Shown here: positions 6,955-16,738 of the stretch, piece after piece | Layout of the letters: the number at the start of each line of letters is the position of its first letter | Position numbering within the stretch: the stretch's first letter is position 1 | DNA from: a virus | Virus record (IMG/VR): IMGVR_UViG_3300028287_000033 | Span: 1 to 23,519 of that record | Strand: one strand, 5' to 3' | DNA: 23,519 nt | The notes under the pieces: generated by a model | Told to the model about the DNA's origin: nothing | Database searches by the model: none | What the model saw: only the letters and a program-made list of their open reading frames with translations | Made by a program: the position numbers and the translations under genes

Positions 6955-9146
6955 TGCAAAAAGTAAGAGTTCCCATTAGCGGCTTTCAGTACGGTGAAGT
7001 AAGTGACTCATTGCTTATGAGGACTGATTCGCCTGTTTATGCTCAGTCAGCACAGCGCATAGAAAATATGGTGGTTATGGCTGAGGGTTCTGTAAGGAAG
7101 CGTTACGGCTTAAAGCACATTTATGATTACGGATTAAGCGGGGCGGGTGTTGCGCAGTCTCATTTGTTTAGGTTCGTCTTTGACGCGAATGAGGAATATG
7201 TAATCTCTGTTGAAGAGGGGAAGGTTCGCTGCTTTCAGCTTGAGGCAAACGGTGTTGTCACTCTTGTTGATACGATCACGCAAGACACTGACGGGAACAA
7301 TCTTCCGTTTGATGAGGATTATATTCAGCAGTACACTTCAAGCCAATATGGCGATGTTATGTTTATCTGCCATCCCCTGTTTGCACCTCGAATGCTGACC
7401 CGAACTTCTCTTACCAGCTTTGAAGTTAGCGTCTTTACCTTTGACAGTAGGGCCGATGGAAAAGCGGTTTACCAGCCCTACACTAAATTTCACGCTCAAG
7501 GGGTAACGCTTAATCCGTCTGGGACGACTGGATCAATTAATCTTACCACTAGTAGCGCTTATTGGGTTCCAAATCATGTAGGCTCAATCGTTCGATACGG
7601 CTCTTCTGAAATTGAAATTACTTCGTACACATCTGCAACCCGAGTCTCTGGCATCGTTGTAGACAAATTAAAGCTAAGGCTTACTGTAGATAATCCCCTA
7701 AGAACTACAGATGGCAGTAGTACTGTTGAGGTTACTCAAATTGATCATGGCTTTGGTGGGGGTGAGGCTATTATTATTTCTGGCGCTTCCGCAACTGGTG
7801 GCATTAACACTGGCAACATAAATGGTAGCTTTACTGTTTCTGGGATTATCGACGACAACACCTACACTTACACTGCTGGCGGCGCTGCAAGTGACTCAGA
7901 AGACGGGGGAGGTGTTGTTTACGTTAGCAGTCACGCCCCTACTTCTGACTGGGATGAGCAGTCTTGGTCCGCTGTCCGTGGATACCCTGCGGCTGTAACC
8001 TTCCATGAGAATCGACTTTGCTTTGGCGGCACCCTTTCTGAGCCTGACTCAGTATGGATGAGTCAGATTGGCAGGTTCTTTAACTTCGATGTTGGTGAGG
8101 CTCTAGACGATGAGTCGATTGCTCTCGTAGCAGCCACTGGAGATGTGAATGAAATTAGATACTTGGTGTCTAATCGCGACTTGCAAGTCTTCACTGCTTC
8201 AGGCGAGCTTTATATCCCTACGTTCCTGAACCAAGGAATCACGCCAGTTAATGCGCAAATCCGAAAGCAGACGCCATATGGCGCAGAGCACGTTAAGCCT
8301 GTTTCTATAGATGGTGCTACAATCTTTGTAGCAAATAATGGCAAGGTTGTTCGAGAGTATCTCTACACTGACAGCGAGGATGCTTATACATCCAGCGCTG
8401 TCTCTACGCTTGCATCCCACATAATAGATGACCCTAGATGCATGACGGTTGCGCACAGTGCTTTTGGCTTACCTGACTCATATGCGATAATTACCTTGGG
8501 TAGTGGTGACGCGGTATTGTTTACATCCAACCGCGCTGAGCGTCGGGCTGCTTGGACGCGAGTAACAACTGATGGGTCTTTCTGTTCAGTGGTTGCTATT
8601 GAAGATCGTATCTTTGCTAATGTGTATGACTCTAATGGGAACCTGCATCTGTGTGAGTTTTCTGAAGATGTGGGTTTGGACTTTTGGGTTTACGGAGCAG
8701 TCACCTCTGGGGCGCTTGATGTTAGTTCAAAATATTCTAATGGAGACGTCGTTACCATTGTTGGTATTGAAGGGTCTACGCAATCTCACCTTGGCTCATT
8801 TACTGTAAACAGCAACAACGAGATTGATCTTGGACTCTACGGCAACATTACTCACGCCTACGCGGGGAAGAAGTTTACGGCTAAGATTGTAACAAATCCT
8901 ATCGACTCAAACATGGGTACTGGTCCCTCTACGGGTGAAATCAGGGGGTTAGCTAATGTCGTGGTTGACGTAAAGGAGGTTGGATCAATGAAGGTAAATA
9001 CAAGGCCATTGGTTACTGAGGGCCTCTTTACGGGTAAGAAGGAATTTAGAGTCTTGGGCTACGATAGAAATCCGCAGGTCACAATCGAGCAGGACGATCC
9101 GTTGGGCCTACAGGTAAACGGTATAGTAGCGGAGTTAGTAGTCTAA
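6954..9146 (+). CDS. Tail tubular protein B (nozzle), T7 gp12-like
   Basis: This 730-aa protein would form the hexameric tail nozzle that binds tubular protein A and anchors the fibres. T7 gp12 is 794 aa. Recognisable features are the N-terminal FQYGEVSDSLLMRTDSPVYAQSAQRIENM and VRKRYGLKHI segments, WDEQSWSAVRGYPAAVTFHENRLCFGG near residues 333-359, the conserved SNRDLQVFTASGELYIP stretch (about 406-422) and the late AYAGKKFTAKI region. The fold is beta-rich with no membrane segment. It is linked by TAATG overlaps at both ends, to tubular A and to the gp14-like gene. Confidence 0.93.
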   Translation: MQKVRVPISGFQYGEVSDSLLMRTDSPVYAQSAQRIENMVVMAEGSVRKRYGLKHIYDYGLSGAGVAQSHLFRFVFDANEEYVISVEEGKVRCFQLEANGVVTLVDTITQDTDGNNLPFDEDYIQQYTSSQYGDVMFICHPLFAPRMLTRTSLTSFEVSVFTFDSRADGKAVYQPYTKFHAQGVTLNPSGTTGSINLTTSSAYWVPNHVGSIVRYGSSEIEITSYTSATRVSGIVVDKLKLRLTVDNPLRTTDGSSTVEVTQIDHGFGGGEAIIISGASATGGINTGNINGSFTVSGIIDDNTYTYTAGGAASDSEDGGGVVYVSSHAPTSDWDEQSWSAVRGYPAAVTFHENRLCFGGTLSEPDSVWMSQIGRFFNFDVGEALDDESIALVAATGDVNEIRYLVSNRDLQVFTASGELYIPTFLNQGITPVNAQIRKQTPYGAEHVKPVSIDGATIFVANNGKVVREYLYTDSEDAYTSSAVSTLASHIIDDPRCMTVAHSAFGLPDSYAIITLGSGDAVLFTSNRAERRAAWTRVTTDGSFCSVVAIEDRIFANVYDSNGNLHLCEFSEDVGLDFWVYGAVTSGALDVSSKYSNGDVVTIVGIEGSTQSHLGSFTVNSNNEIDLGLYGNITHAYAGKKFTAKIVTNPIDSNMGTGPSTGEIRGLANVVVDVKEVGSMKVNTRPLVTEGLFTGKKEFRVLGYDRNPQVTIEQDDPLGLQVNGIVAELVV

Positions 9147-9592
9147 TGGCTTTCCCAATGTTAATGTTAGCGGCTGCTGGTGTTCAGGCGGGTGCTTCTA
9201 TTCTAGGTGGAATCGGAGCAAAACAGAGCGCTCAGCTTAATGCTTTCAACCTAGGCACCGAAAAGAGGCTAAGTCAGGCTGAAGCTGCGCAGAGAAACAA
9301 TGATCGCATGGAGCTTTACCGCTCTAATCTTTCTGCAAACATCGCCTCATTTGCTGCACAGGGTCGTGACATTGGAGCGGATCGTTCGGTTAGCGCGTTC
9401 CTTGATCGTCAAAGAGAGATTGCTGTTAGTGACACTGAGCGTTCTAACTTCATGGCTATGATGGAAGGCTTAAAGATAGACTCTCAAGCTGCTGCAACTC
9501 GACAAGAAGGCAGGGCAGCAATGGGCGCTGGGTTCATAGATGGTTTCACTACTATGGCGAGTGGCTTACACAAATACGGCCAAGTCAAATGA
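9146..9592 (+). CDS. Internal virion protein, T7 gp14-like
   Basis: This 148-aa protein has a hydrophobic Ala/Gly-rich N-terminus (MAFPMLMLAAAGVQAGASILGG) followed by a helical, Gln/Ala-rich body with FAAQGRDIGADRSVSAFLDRQ (about residues 70-90). This layout matches the podovirus inner-core protein that is ejected first and placed in the outer membrane in T7 (gp14, 196 aa). It is coupled to the nozzle gene by TAATG and precedes the two large ejection proteins, as in T7. Assignment rests on size, hydrophobic N-terminus and gene order more than on a catalytic motif. Confidence 0.85.
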   Translation: MAFPMLMLAAAGVQAGASILGGIGAKQSAQLNAFNLGTEKRLSQAEAAQRNNDRMELYRSNLSANIASFAAQGRDIGADRSVSAFLDRQREIAVSDTERSNFMAMMEGLKIDSQAAATRQEGRAAMGAGFIDGFTTMASGLHKYGQVK

Positions 9593-9612
9593 CCGAAGGG
9601 GTAGATTAAAAC

Positions 9613-12600
9613 ATGGCAGTCATTCGCGAAAAGCGTCAGTTTCAAATTGGCCGCATTGGGGTAGCTAGGGCTTCTCAAAGCGGGCGCGTAGTTGGCGATG
9701 CTATCTCGCGATCAGCCAATATTCTTGGCGATATGTTTTACCGTGAAGCCGCTGCCGAAGCAGAGAAGGCCGGTACTGAAGCCGCTCAGTCTGTTGATCG
9801 GGAGCAGGTAATTACCATTAACCCAGAGACGGGAGAGCCAGAGGCTTATGCTGCTCCTGCTGGTATGGGTTCTATTGGTACAGACGCTTACCAGCGCGTT
9901 GTCATGCGCAGGTTTCAGCAGAGCATTGAAGACGAGATAAGAAACAAAGGCAAAGAGATTGCTGTTCGATACGAGAATAGCGCCAATGGTGTTGCTCTTT
10001 ATGAGTCAGCAATGTCTGACTACTTGGCCTCGATGACCAATGTTGCCCAAGACCAGTTCAAGGGTTTCATTACTGACGTAGGCACTACTTATCTAAATGC
10101 TACGACAACCAACATGCGCGTTGCTCAGGTTAAACGAGAGCGTATTGTTGCTAGGCGCTCTCAAGAAGCCGCCGTTTCAGATGGTCTTCAGAATATTGAA
10201 GCTATGGTTGCTCAGATGGGACCAGCCGCTCTTAATGGCCCAACAGTAACTAACGGCGTTATTCAATCCGTATCAGCTACAAATTCTGATGGTGGTAAGG
10301 CTGGTCTGTTTAGCCCGTCTGAAGTTAATGGACACGACTCAGCAACGCGCCTTGCAATCACTAGAGGTTTGGTTCGACACGCCTCTCAGCAATCAGATGA
10401 CCCTGATACTCTTAGGCTTCTTCAGCAAGCGATTGGCACACAGAACCCAAACGCAGTTCCAGATGAGTTCTCAGCAGTTGCCGATGCTATGCGAGGCTTT
10501 GGTTCTGATTACTCAGGTCTTGCTAAGTTAGAGCAGTTTTCTGATGGCCTTCTTGGTGATCAGGTTCAGTACACAGAAGTAGTTCAGCGCAGAGAGACAG
10601 AGGCTCAGAAGGCTGAAGATGCCCTAACTGTCTTTGATATGCAGAACGATGTTGCTGGCCTTACGCTGTCAGCAAAAGCCTTTTCTGTTAACCGAGGTCC
10701 GCTTGCTGTTGCTAACCGCTCTCGAGATGATTGGTCTGCTTTTACTGAACGCGCTCGCTCTCAACTTGCTGCTGGTGATAAGGCTATATCAGACCAGACT
10801 CTTGAAGAGCGCGATGCAGTCTTAGAAGCACAGGCAAGTGGCTTATATGCTCGAGCATTAAGTGGTCTATCGACTGACGATACTGACGCTCTTGAAAATG
10901 CTATTGCAAATCGTAACCCAATGCTTGCACCCGAAAGCGCACGACTTGAGTTGAACGCATTAATGCGTATGGAGGCTGCAACGGGTCAGCCTATCCTAGA
11001 AAACTTTATGCCTGAGATTAGCTCTTATCGCAGTTCTGCTGGTAAGAATGTTGATTCAATCAATCAGGTTGCCGCTTCTCAGCAAGCGCTTGAAGTAGAC
11101 CTTCGTTCAATTCTTTATGCCGAGGATGTTGAAGGTACGTTGGGGGAGCGTGTTTCTCAGATTAATTCTATTGAAAATCTGAAAGACAACGAGCGTCAGG
11201 CTATGATTAGTTCTGCGTATCTCAACGCTGGAACTAACAACCTTAATACTTTCTTTGCTAACGGCAGCTTAAATGAAGATCAGCTTCGAGAAGCGCGTAG
11301 TGTATTTGAGGGCGGCTCATTCCAAACGGGTGTGCTGTCTAATGCCCAAGTAGACCAGATCAATCAGGCCCGAGCATATGCTCAAGACGCTGGTAAGCTC
11401 AGTCAGCTTCGCACCACATTCAACAGTCAAGTTGGCACTGTAAATAGCCGCATTAAGGCGCAAGAAGAGGCTACTCAGGCTTCATTGCAAAAGGCTTCGA
11501 TTGAAATGGGTCAGGCAAGCCCGACTATTAAGTCCGACCGAGAAGTCTATGAGGAAATGCTTAGCGATAAGTATGCAAATGGTCAGGACATTTCTGCTCT
11601 TTGGGGAAGCACAGAGTCAGTAACAAACCCTGTTGCTCTCAATATTTTAAACGATGTCACCCAGAAAGGTGTTTTACCTCAATCACTTCACAATACACTT
11701 ACCTCGCTTGCCGAGGGTGAGTTTCGCATTGGCAATCCAAATGCTGTTCTTTCTCACTACATGAACGTGCGTGATTATCAGTTTGAAGGTCAAAGCATTA
11801 ATAATCGCGCAATCAATTCTTTGTCTCAAGCTCAGATTGCTATGCTTAACTATCTTGCCGACGTTGTTGATGTTGAGGGTAATATTAGCGGGGATAAGAT
11901 GGCTGCTATCTACAATCAAAAAGTTGAGTTTGATCGCAACCCGACGAAACAAGAGAGCGTAAAGCAACTCCTAGATGCTCCCCTTGAGGAGTTTGTTCTT
12001 AGCCTCGATGGTATGAAAGAGGCTCCTTATTCTGCTGTAAACGCAATTGCGTCTGCCACTCTAAGCCTTGCCTCGATGGGTGCCTCACGTCGTGAGATCA
12101 AGCGTCGTCTAGAGGACCAAATGGAAAGAACATATCCAGATGGTCAGGGTTACGTTGTTAATCCAAATGGCGGTGAGCGCACTAAGTTTTCTTTGGGTCA
12201 AGTAGCTCAAGGAAATGAGAAGCTGTTTAAAAATCATGTTCGGGACATTGTCTCGAGGACTACCAACCTAACAAACTTTTCTTTTGGTGGGGACCTCGTG
12301 CGAGCGACTACAGGTAGGCCAGGATTTATTCCTGCCGAAGATACTGTTTATCTAGTTCCACTCGATGAATCTAGTAACGGCGAAGTCCGATACCTTGTGA
12401 AGCGTATGCGCCCATTAGAAGAAGGTGGCGATGAGGTGCTTAACGGTACGTTTGCTGAGGGCGAAACATCCTACACCGCTCCAGTTATTATTAGTAACAG
12501 AGACTCTGAGTTTACTGATGCGGTTAGAAACGTTCAGCTTATTCAGCAGTCACAGGAAATTAAAAAGGCTAAAGAAGCTGAAGCATTCTCTGGCACTGGT

Positions 12601-12642
12601 AGAGGCTCCTTCCTTGGAACAATCTTTGGGACAAATGACTAA
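9613..12642 (+). CDS. Large internal virion (ejection) protein, T7 gp15-like
   Basis: This 1009-aa, mostly helical, Ala/Gln/Ser-rich protein is the middle of the three internal core proteins. In T7, gp15 (747 aa) and gp16 form the periplasmic/inner-membrane channel for genome entry. The N-terminus is basic (VIREKRQFQIGRIGVARASQSGR) and the body contains many amphipathic helices. No membrane segment or enzyme motif is visible. The start ATG 9613 has AAGGGG about 11 nt upstream, 20 nt after the previous stop. The stop TAA overlaps the next ATG. It is longer than T7 gp15, as is common in marine podoviruses. Confidence 0.85.
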   Translation: MAVIREKRQFQIGRIGVARASQSGRVVGDAISRSANILGDMFYREAAAEAEKAGTEAAQSVDREQVITINPETGEPEAYAAPAGMGSIGTDAYQRVVMRRFQQSIEDEIRNKGKEIAVRYENSANGVALYESAMSDYLASMTNVAQDQFKGFITDVGTTYLNATTTNMRVAQVKRERIVARRSQEAAVSDGLQNIEAMVAQMGPAALNGPTVTNGVIQSVSATNSDGGKAGLFSPSEVNGHDSATRLAITRGLVRHASQQSDDPDTLRLLQQAIGTQNPNAVPDEFSAVADAMRGFGSDYSGLAKLEQFSDGLLGDQVQYTEVVQRRETEAQKAEDALTVFDMQNDVAGLTLSAKAFSVNRGPLAVANRSRDDWSAFTERARSQLAAGDKAISDQTLEERDAVLEAQASGLYARALSGLSTDDTDALENAIANRNPMLAPESARLELNALMRMEAATGQPILENFMPEISSYRSSAGKNVDSINQVAASQQALEVDLRSILYAEDVEGTLGERVSQINSIENLKDNERQAMISSAYLNAGTNNLNTFFANGSLNEDQLREARSVFEGGSFQTGVLSNAQVDQINQARAYAQDAGKLSQLRTTFNSQVGTVNSRIKAQEEATQASLQKASIEMGQASPTIKSDREVYEEMLSDKYANGQDISALWGSTESVTNPVALNILNDVTQKGVLPQSLHNTLTSLAEGEFRIGNPNAVLSHYMNVRDYQFEGQSINNRAINSLSQAQIAMLNYLADVVDVEGNISGDKMAAIYNQKVEFDRNPTKQESVKQLLDAPLEEFVLSLDGMKEAPYSAVNAIASATLSLASMGASRREIKRRLEDQMERTYPDGQGYVVNPNGGERTKFSLGQVAQGNEKLFKNHVRDIVSRTTNLTNFSFGGDLVRATTGRPGFIPAEDTVYLVPLDESSNGEVRYLVKRMRPLEEGGDEVLNGTFAEGETSYTAPVIISNRDSEFTDAVRNVQLIQQSQEIKKAKEAEAFSGTGRGSFLGTIFGTND

Positions 12643-15600
12643 TGGCTGATCTCAACCGCTACTCTCCCGCCCTCTTTGAACGCACTATTGTTTCAGAGAA
12701 ATCATCTTTTGGGGAGGCCGCTGGTGCTACATTAGGGCTTCGGTTCGCCCCTGCGATTGATAGTGCTGCGACGGGGATTAAGTACGCGGGGCAGGAGCGT
12801 GATCCCAACTTTAAGTGGGAAGATAATCTTGGCGATTATGGCCTCTATGCTACAAGCCTGTACGGCGCAAAGAACGCACAGCATATGGCGCAGTTGAAAG
12901 CAAACATTGATCGAAGCATTCAGCGCCGAGAAGTTTTGTCCAACTCTACTATGATGACCCAGCTGGGTGCTGGCTTAGTTGATCCTATTAACTTCGTTGC
13001 CCTCCCCCTTGGCGGTCCAAGTTTAGGTTTTTTAAAATCTGCGGTTCGTGTGGGTGTCGGCACTGCTGCTGTTGAGGGTACTGCTGAAGCTATTAACTTA
13101 CAGCTAGACCCAGTTAAAACTCTTGAAGAAGCTACAATAAACACTGCTTCTGCTGCGCTGTTTGGGGGCGTGTTGGGTGGTGCGGTCAGCATCCCAATGT
13201 CACGTCGGGCTGCTGCATTTGAAAGGGTAAACAAGTCAAACGCTGAGATGTTTGATATGGTTAATCGCATCGAGAACTTAGATGGGCTAACGCCAAGCGA
13301 TATTCGCAGCGCCCCTGTAAGAACAGAGCGACCCCTTGGCTCCTTAGAAGATGCTGAGATTAGAGAAACCATTCGGACCTATGAGGCTGACGCGCAAAAG
13401 ATTGAGGCTGACGGTGCGGCTGAGAGAGCAAGTGAGGTTAGAAATGAAGCTCGATCCTATCGAAATGAGTTGGGTCTTCGTCAGCTAGAGGCTGATAACA
13501 TTGACCTCGATAACCCTTATGATCTCAAGTCAAACTGGTTCATCAACAGCCCGCTCTACAAGGCGGTTTCTACGCCTATGAAGCGCACCTTGCAGGGTAA
13601 GTACCCCAACGCTGTAAAGGAGTCATTCCTACGCGCCTTTGGCGATAATGGCATGACCCTAGCGATGAACTCGATTGGCCTTCCTACGCCTCAGTCTGTG
13701 GCTGTAAGGACTGCTGTGTCTGCTGGTCGGTGGGTCAAGGCTCAGGATGAGATGGTAAAGTTGTGGGCTGCTGATACTGACGCATCTGTGGCCTCCCGCT
13801 TGGATATAAACTTTAGCGATGTTGCTCGTCGCGGAATGCGTTCTGACCAGACCTACAGGCAGTGGCTTACCAATGTGAGTGAGAAGCGCTTGCGTGGTGT
13901 CACTGACCTGAATGAGAATGAGTTGAAGGCTTCAAGTGTTATCAACAAATACTTTGAAGATGCAGAGGCTCGACTTCAGGAGGTTGGTCTTCTTAGCGAT
14001 GCCAAGGGTATGGCTCGCCAGATTGAGATGCTCGAGCTTGAAATTGCTGGATTAAAGTCCAGCCTAGCTGATGTACGCAAGACTTCCATGGAATATGAAA
14101 TGGTTGATGCTCGCATTAAGAAGCTAGAGGGCAGAATGTCTGGGCTTGATGGTATGCGATCAGAGCCTAATGCAGCCTTTGATAAGGATGTTTTCTTCCC
14201 ACGCTTCTTTGACAAGGGCGCTATCCGCAACCGCCGAGAAGAGTTTTCTAATGTTCTCTACAACTGGTTTGAAAAGAACCCGTATGTTTACCGCATGGAT
14301 GGCGACACGCCTGTAAAGATAGACCTTAGCACTAACCCAGAAAAGATCATGGAGCGCGTTAATCAAACGATTGATGGCATTCTTGGTGAGGCTGATCCCC
14401 TCAACCTAGATACTGTTTCATTTGGTATGGGTCGATCCAAGCACTTTCGCAGTCGTCAGCTAGATATTCCAAACAAGCTAGTCACTGACTTTATGATGAA
14501 AGACCCGCTGGCTGTAATGAAGACCTATGCTGCGCGGATCGAGCCTCGATATGAGTTTGCTAAACAGTTTGGCAAAGACCTCGATGGTGTTCGCTTCGAC
14601 ATTGAGCGTGCTATGGTTAAGGATGGTAAGAGTCGAGCAGAGATCAACAAAGTAATGCGCGACTTCAACCATATGTATGATCGCACTATTGGTACTGTCT
14701 TAGAAAACCCAGACGCTCTTAGCCAGAAGGCTGCGTTTGTTCTTCGTGAGGCTGCTTCGTTTAGTTACATGGGTTCCTCTGGTCTTGCTGCTATCCCTGA
14801 CTTTGGGCGTATCGTTATGGAATACGATATGGATAACGTCTGGAAAGGCGTCCAAGCGCTGCTGGATAAAGAGCGTGTCAACATGAACGTTGATGAGGTT
14901 CGGCTTGCTGGTGAAGCAATCGACATTCTTAAAGGCAGCGCCCACATGCGATTGATGGAGGATATGTCTAACAACATTGATGCCAACGATCTTTTAAGTC
15001 AGACGCGAAACGCCTTCTACATTCTCAATGGCCTCGCTCCCTTGACTACGCTGGCAAAGCAGCTTGCTGGTGTTATCGATGCGCACACCATCATCGACTA
15101 CTCAATTAAGTTGGGCAAAGGCCAGCTTGATGATCAAGGCGTTGAATGGCTTGCGCGGTACGGCATCGGCAAAGAAATGGCAGAGAAGATTGCTAGAGCA
15201 CCTTATGAGAAGACAGAGAATGGCTTCTACATGGCTAACACTGAGCAGTGGGCAGATAGCATTTACATCCCTGAAATCGAAGGTAAGCAGGTTCGTCTGA
15301 TTGAACTGAATGAGGACGGCACACCTGTTGGTAAGTCGCGCAATGGTCGATACATTCCCGCATTCTATAACGATAAAAGAAAGACGATTAACTTTGATCG
15401 GGACTATATCGAAGGTGAGATGTTTGAAAGTAAGGGTTGGCTAGCGCCTAAGATGCAGGGCGTAAATGCGTTGCCTGATATCTTCAAGACTCCAAAGCAG
15501 TGGGCTAACTTTGTTATGCTCCATGAAATCAATCACTCTCGTTTCCGTCCAGAAGATGTTGGAATATTCGCTGATCTTGCTTTGCAGGAGCCTATAGTTA

Positions 15601-16667
15601 TTCAAGCCGCTTCTGACAAATTTACCTTTGAAAGAACATACTATTCTGTTGGCATGATGCGCCGAGAGTTTGAGCAAATCGAAGTTGATGTTGCGCGGCA
15701 GGCTGAGTTGTTATCGGCGTTTCGTGATGCCAGTGTTCGGCCTCGTGAAGTTGAAGATTTAATCCAAAACTACGAGCAGAATATTGCTATCCTAGATCAG
15801 CTTGCAGAAGCTCTGGATAAGCCTGAATATAAAGCAAGAGGTCAGCTTGAGGACTCTTCTGGTCGAATTAGGCAGTTTAGCAAAGAACAGAAAGCTAATT
15901 ACGAGAATCGTATTAACGAGCTTGCTATGAAGGACTATCGTGAGGCTCAGACCCTCAATGAAGAGACGGTTACTCAGTTCCGCGCAGCTCTTAACAGCGG
16001 TGTTCTTAATACTATTATGTCAGGCACTCCTGCCGATAAGCCCATCATTACTGATGGTATAGTCTACATCCCAATGAGTGTGGCCTCTAAGTTTGGCATG
16101 AAAGAACACCCTAAGTTCAAAGGCTACGCTCGCATTGAGAATGGCCTGATGGGCTTGCCTTTCCAGTTCTACAGCTTTGTCCTTGCAAACGTGAACAAGA
16201 CCGTTGGTGCGCTGGCTCAGGGTCAGATTAAGAACCGTGCGATTGGCTCTGCTACGATGATGGGCTTGGCCTATATGTCTTTGCAGCTACGAACGCCTGA
16301 GTACATTTGGAATGATATGAGTGCGCAAGATCGCTTTGCTCGCAGCTTTGATATGAGCGGGATTATGGCTCTGTACTCAGATGTATTCTACACTGCTATG
16401 CATACGTCATTGGCGCTCGGCGGTCCTAACATTACTGGTGGCTTGCTGTCTCCCAAGTTCAATCAACAGGCTAGTGTTGCTGATGCAATTACTGGGCTTG
16501 CTGGCGCTGGTCCGTCTTGGGGCTACGATACTGCTAAGGGTGTAGTTAATTTTGCCAGCGGCAACTACGGCGAGGGCGGCAAGGATATTGTGCGCAACCT
16601 ACCATTTGCTCGTATGTGGTTTCTCAAGGATGATGTGAATCAGATCACTAACGCTTGGGCTAACTGA
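12642..16667 (+). CDS. Giant internal virion protein, T7 gp16-like, with HExxH peptidase-like domain
   Basis: This 1341-aa protein (T7 gp16 is 1318 aa) should be the inner-core ejection protein that enters the host cytoplasmic membrane. The order seen is an N-terminal region with Gly/Ala-rich helices (about residues 110-190), a coiled coil at about 455-500, a zinc-peptidase-like motif HEINH at 961-965 preceded by KTPKQWANFVML, a Glu-bearing helix YENRINELAM near 1087-1096, and a C-terminal region typical of gp16-like proteins (GLPFQFYSFVLANVNKTVGAL to NAWAN). I see no soluble lytic transglycosylase signature at the N-terminus, unlike T7 gp16. The zinc site is inferred. It is coupled to the gp15-like gene by TAATG. 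Confidence 0.88.
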   Translation: MADLNRYSPALFERTIVSEKSSFGEAAGATLGLRFAPAIDSAATGIKYAGQERDPNFKWEDNLGDYGLYATSLYGAKNAQHMAQLKANIDRSIQRREVLSNSTMMTQLGAGLVDPINFVALPLGGPSLGFLKSAVRVGVGTAAVEGTAEAINLQLDPVKTLEEATINTASAALFGGVLGGAVSIPMSRRAAAFERVNKSNAEMFDMVNRIENLDGLTPSDIRSAPVRTERPLGSLEDAEIRETIRTYEADAQKIEADGAAERASEVRNEARSYRNELGLRQLEADNIDLDNPYDLKSNWFINSPLYKAVSTPMKRTLQGKYPNAVKESFLRAFGDNGMTLAMNSIGLPTPQSVAVRTAVSAGRWVKAQDEMVKLWAADTDASVASRLDINFSDVARRGMRSDQTYRQWLTNVSEKRLRGVTDLNENELKASSVINKYFEDAEARLQEVGLLSDAKGMARQIEMLELEIAGLKSSLADVRKTSMEYEMVDARIKKLEGRMSGLDGMRSEPNAAFDKDVFFPRFFDKGAIRNRREEFSNVLYNWFEKNPYVYRMDGDTPVKIDLSTNPEKIMERVNQTIDGILGEADPLNLDTVSFGMGRSKHFRSRQLDIPNKLVTDFMMKDPLAVMKTYAARIEPRYEFAKQFGKDLDGVRFDIERAMVKDGKSRAEINKVMRDFNHMYDRTIGTVLENPDALSQKAAFVLREAASFSYMGSSGLAAIPDFGRIVMEYDMDNVWKGVQALLDKERVNMNVDEVRLAGEAIDILKGSAHMRLMEDMSNNIDANDLLSQTRNAFYILNGLAPLTTLAKQLAGVIDAHTIIDYSIKLGKGQLDDQGVEWLARYGIGKEMAEKIARAPYEKTENGFYMANTEQWADSIYIPEIEGKQVRLIELNEDGTPVGKSRNGRYIPAFYNDKRKTINFDRDYIEGEMFESKGWLAPKMQGVNALPDIFKTPKQWANFVMLHEINHSRFRPEDVGIFADLALQEPIVIQAASDKFTFERTYYSVGMMRREFEQIEVDVARQAELLSAFRDASVRPREVEDLIQNYEQNIAILDQLAEALDKPEYKARGQLEDSSGRIRQFSKEQKANYENRINELAMKDYREAQTLNEETVTQFRAALNSGVLNTIMSGTPADKPIITDGIVYIPMSVASKFGMKEHPKFKGYARIENGLMGLPFQFYSFVLANVNKTVGALAQGQIKNRAIGSATMMGLAYMSLQLRTPEYIWNDMSAQDRFARSFDMSGIMALYSDVFYTAMHTSLALGGPNITGGLLSPKFNQQASVADAITGLAGAGPSWGYDTAKGVVNFASGNYGEGGKDIVRNLPFARMWFLKDDVNQITNAWAN

Positions 16668-16738
16668 TTTGTCCTAGTATCTTTGTGCGTTGATCGGCCT
16701 TGGTTTAGTGTGTGAGAAAGCAACAAACGAGGTGAACA

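Noticed and set aside
12920-13372. 150-aa minus-strand frame inside the gp16-like gene
   Set aside because: It is a low-complexity antisense shadow rich in Ser, Ala, Pro and Thr.
16668-16738. Possible promoter in the 71-nt gap before the tail fibre
   Set aside because: No convincing -35/-10 pair and no motif clearly shared with the gap before the capsid gene; a phage-specific promoter cannot be excluded.
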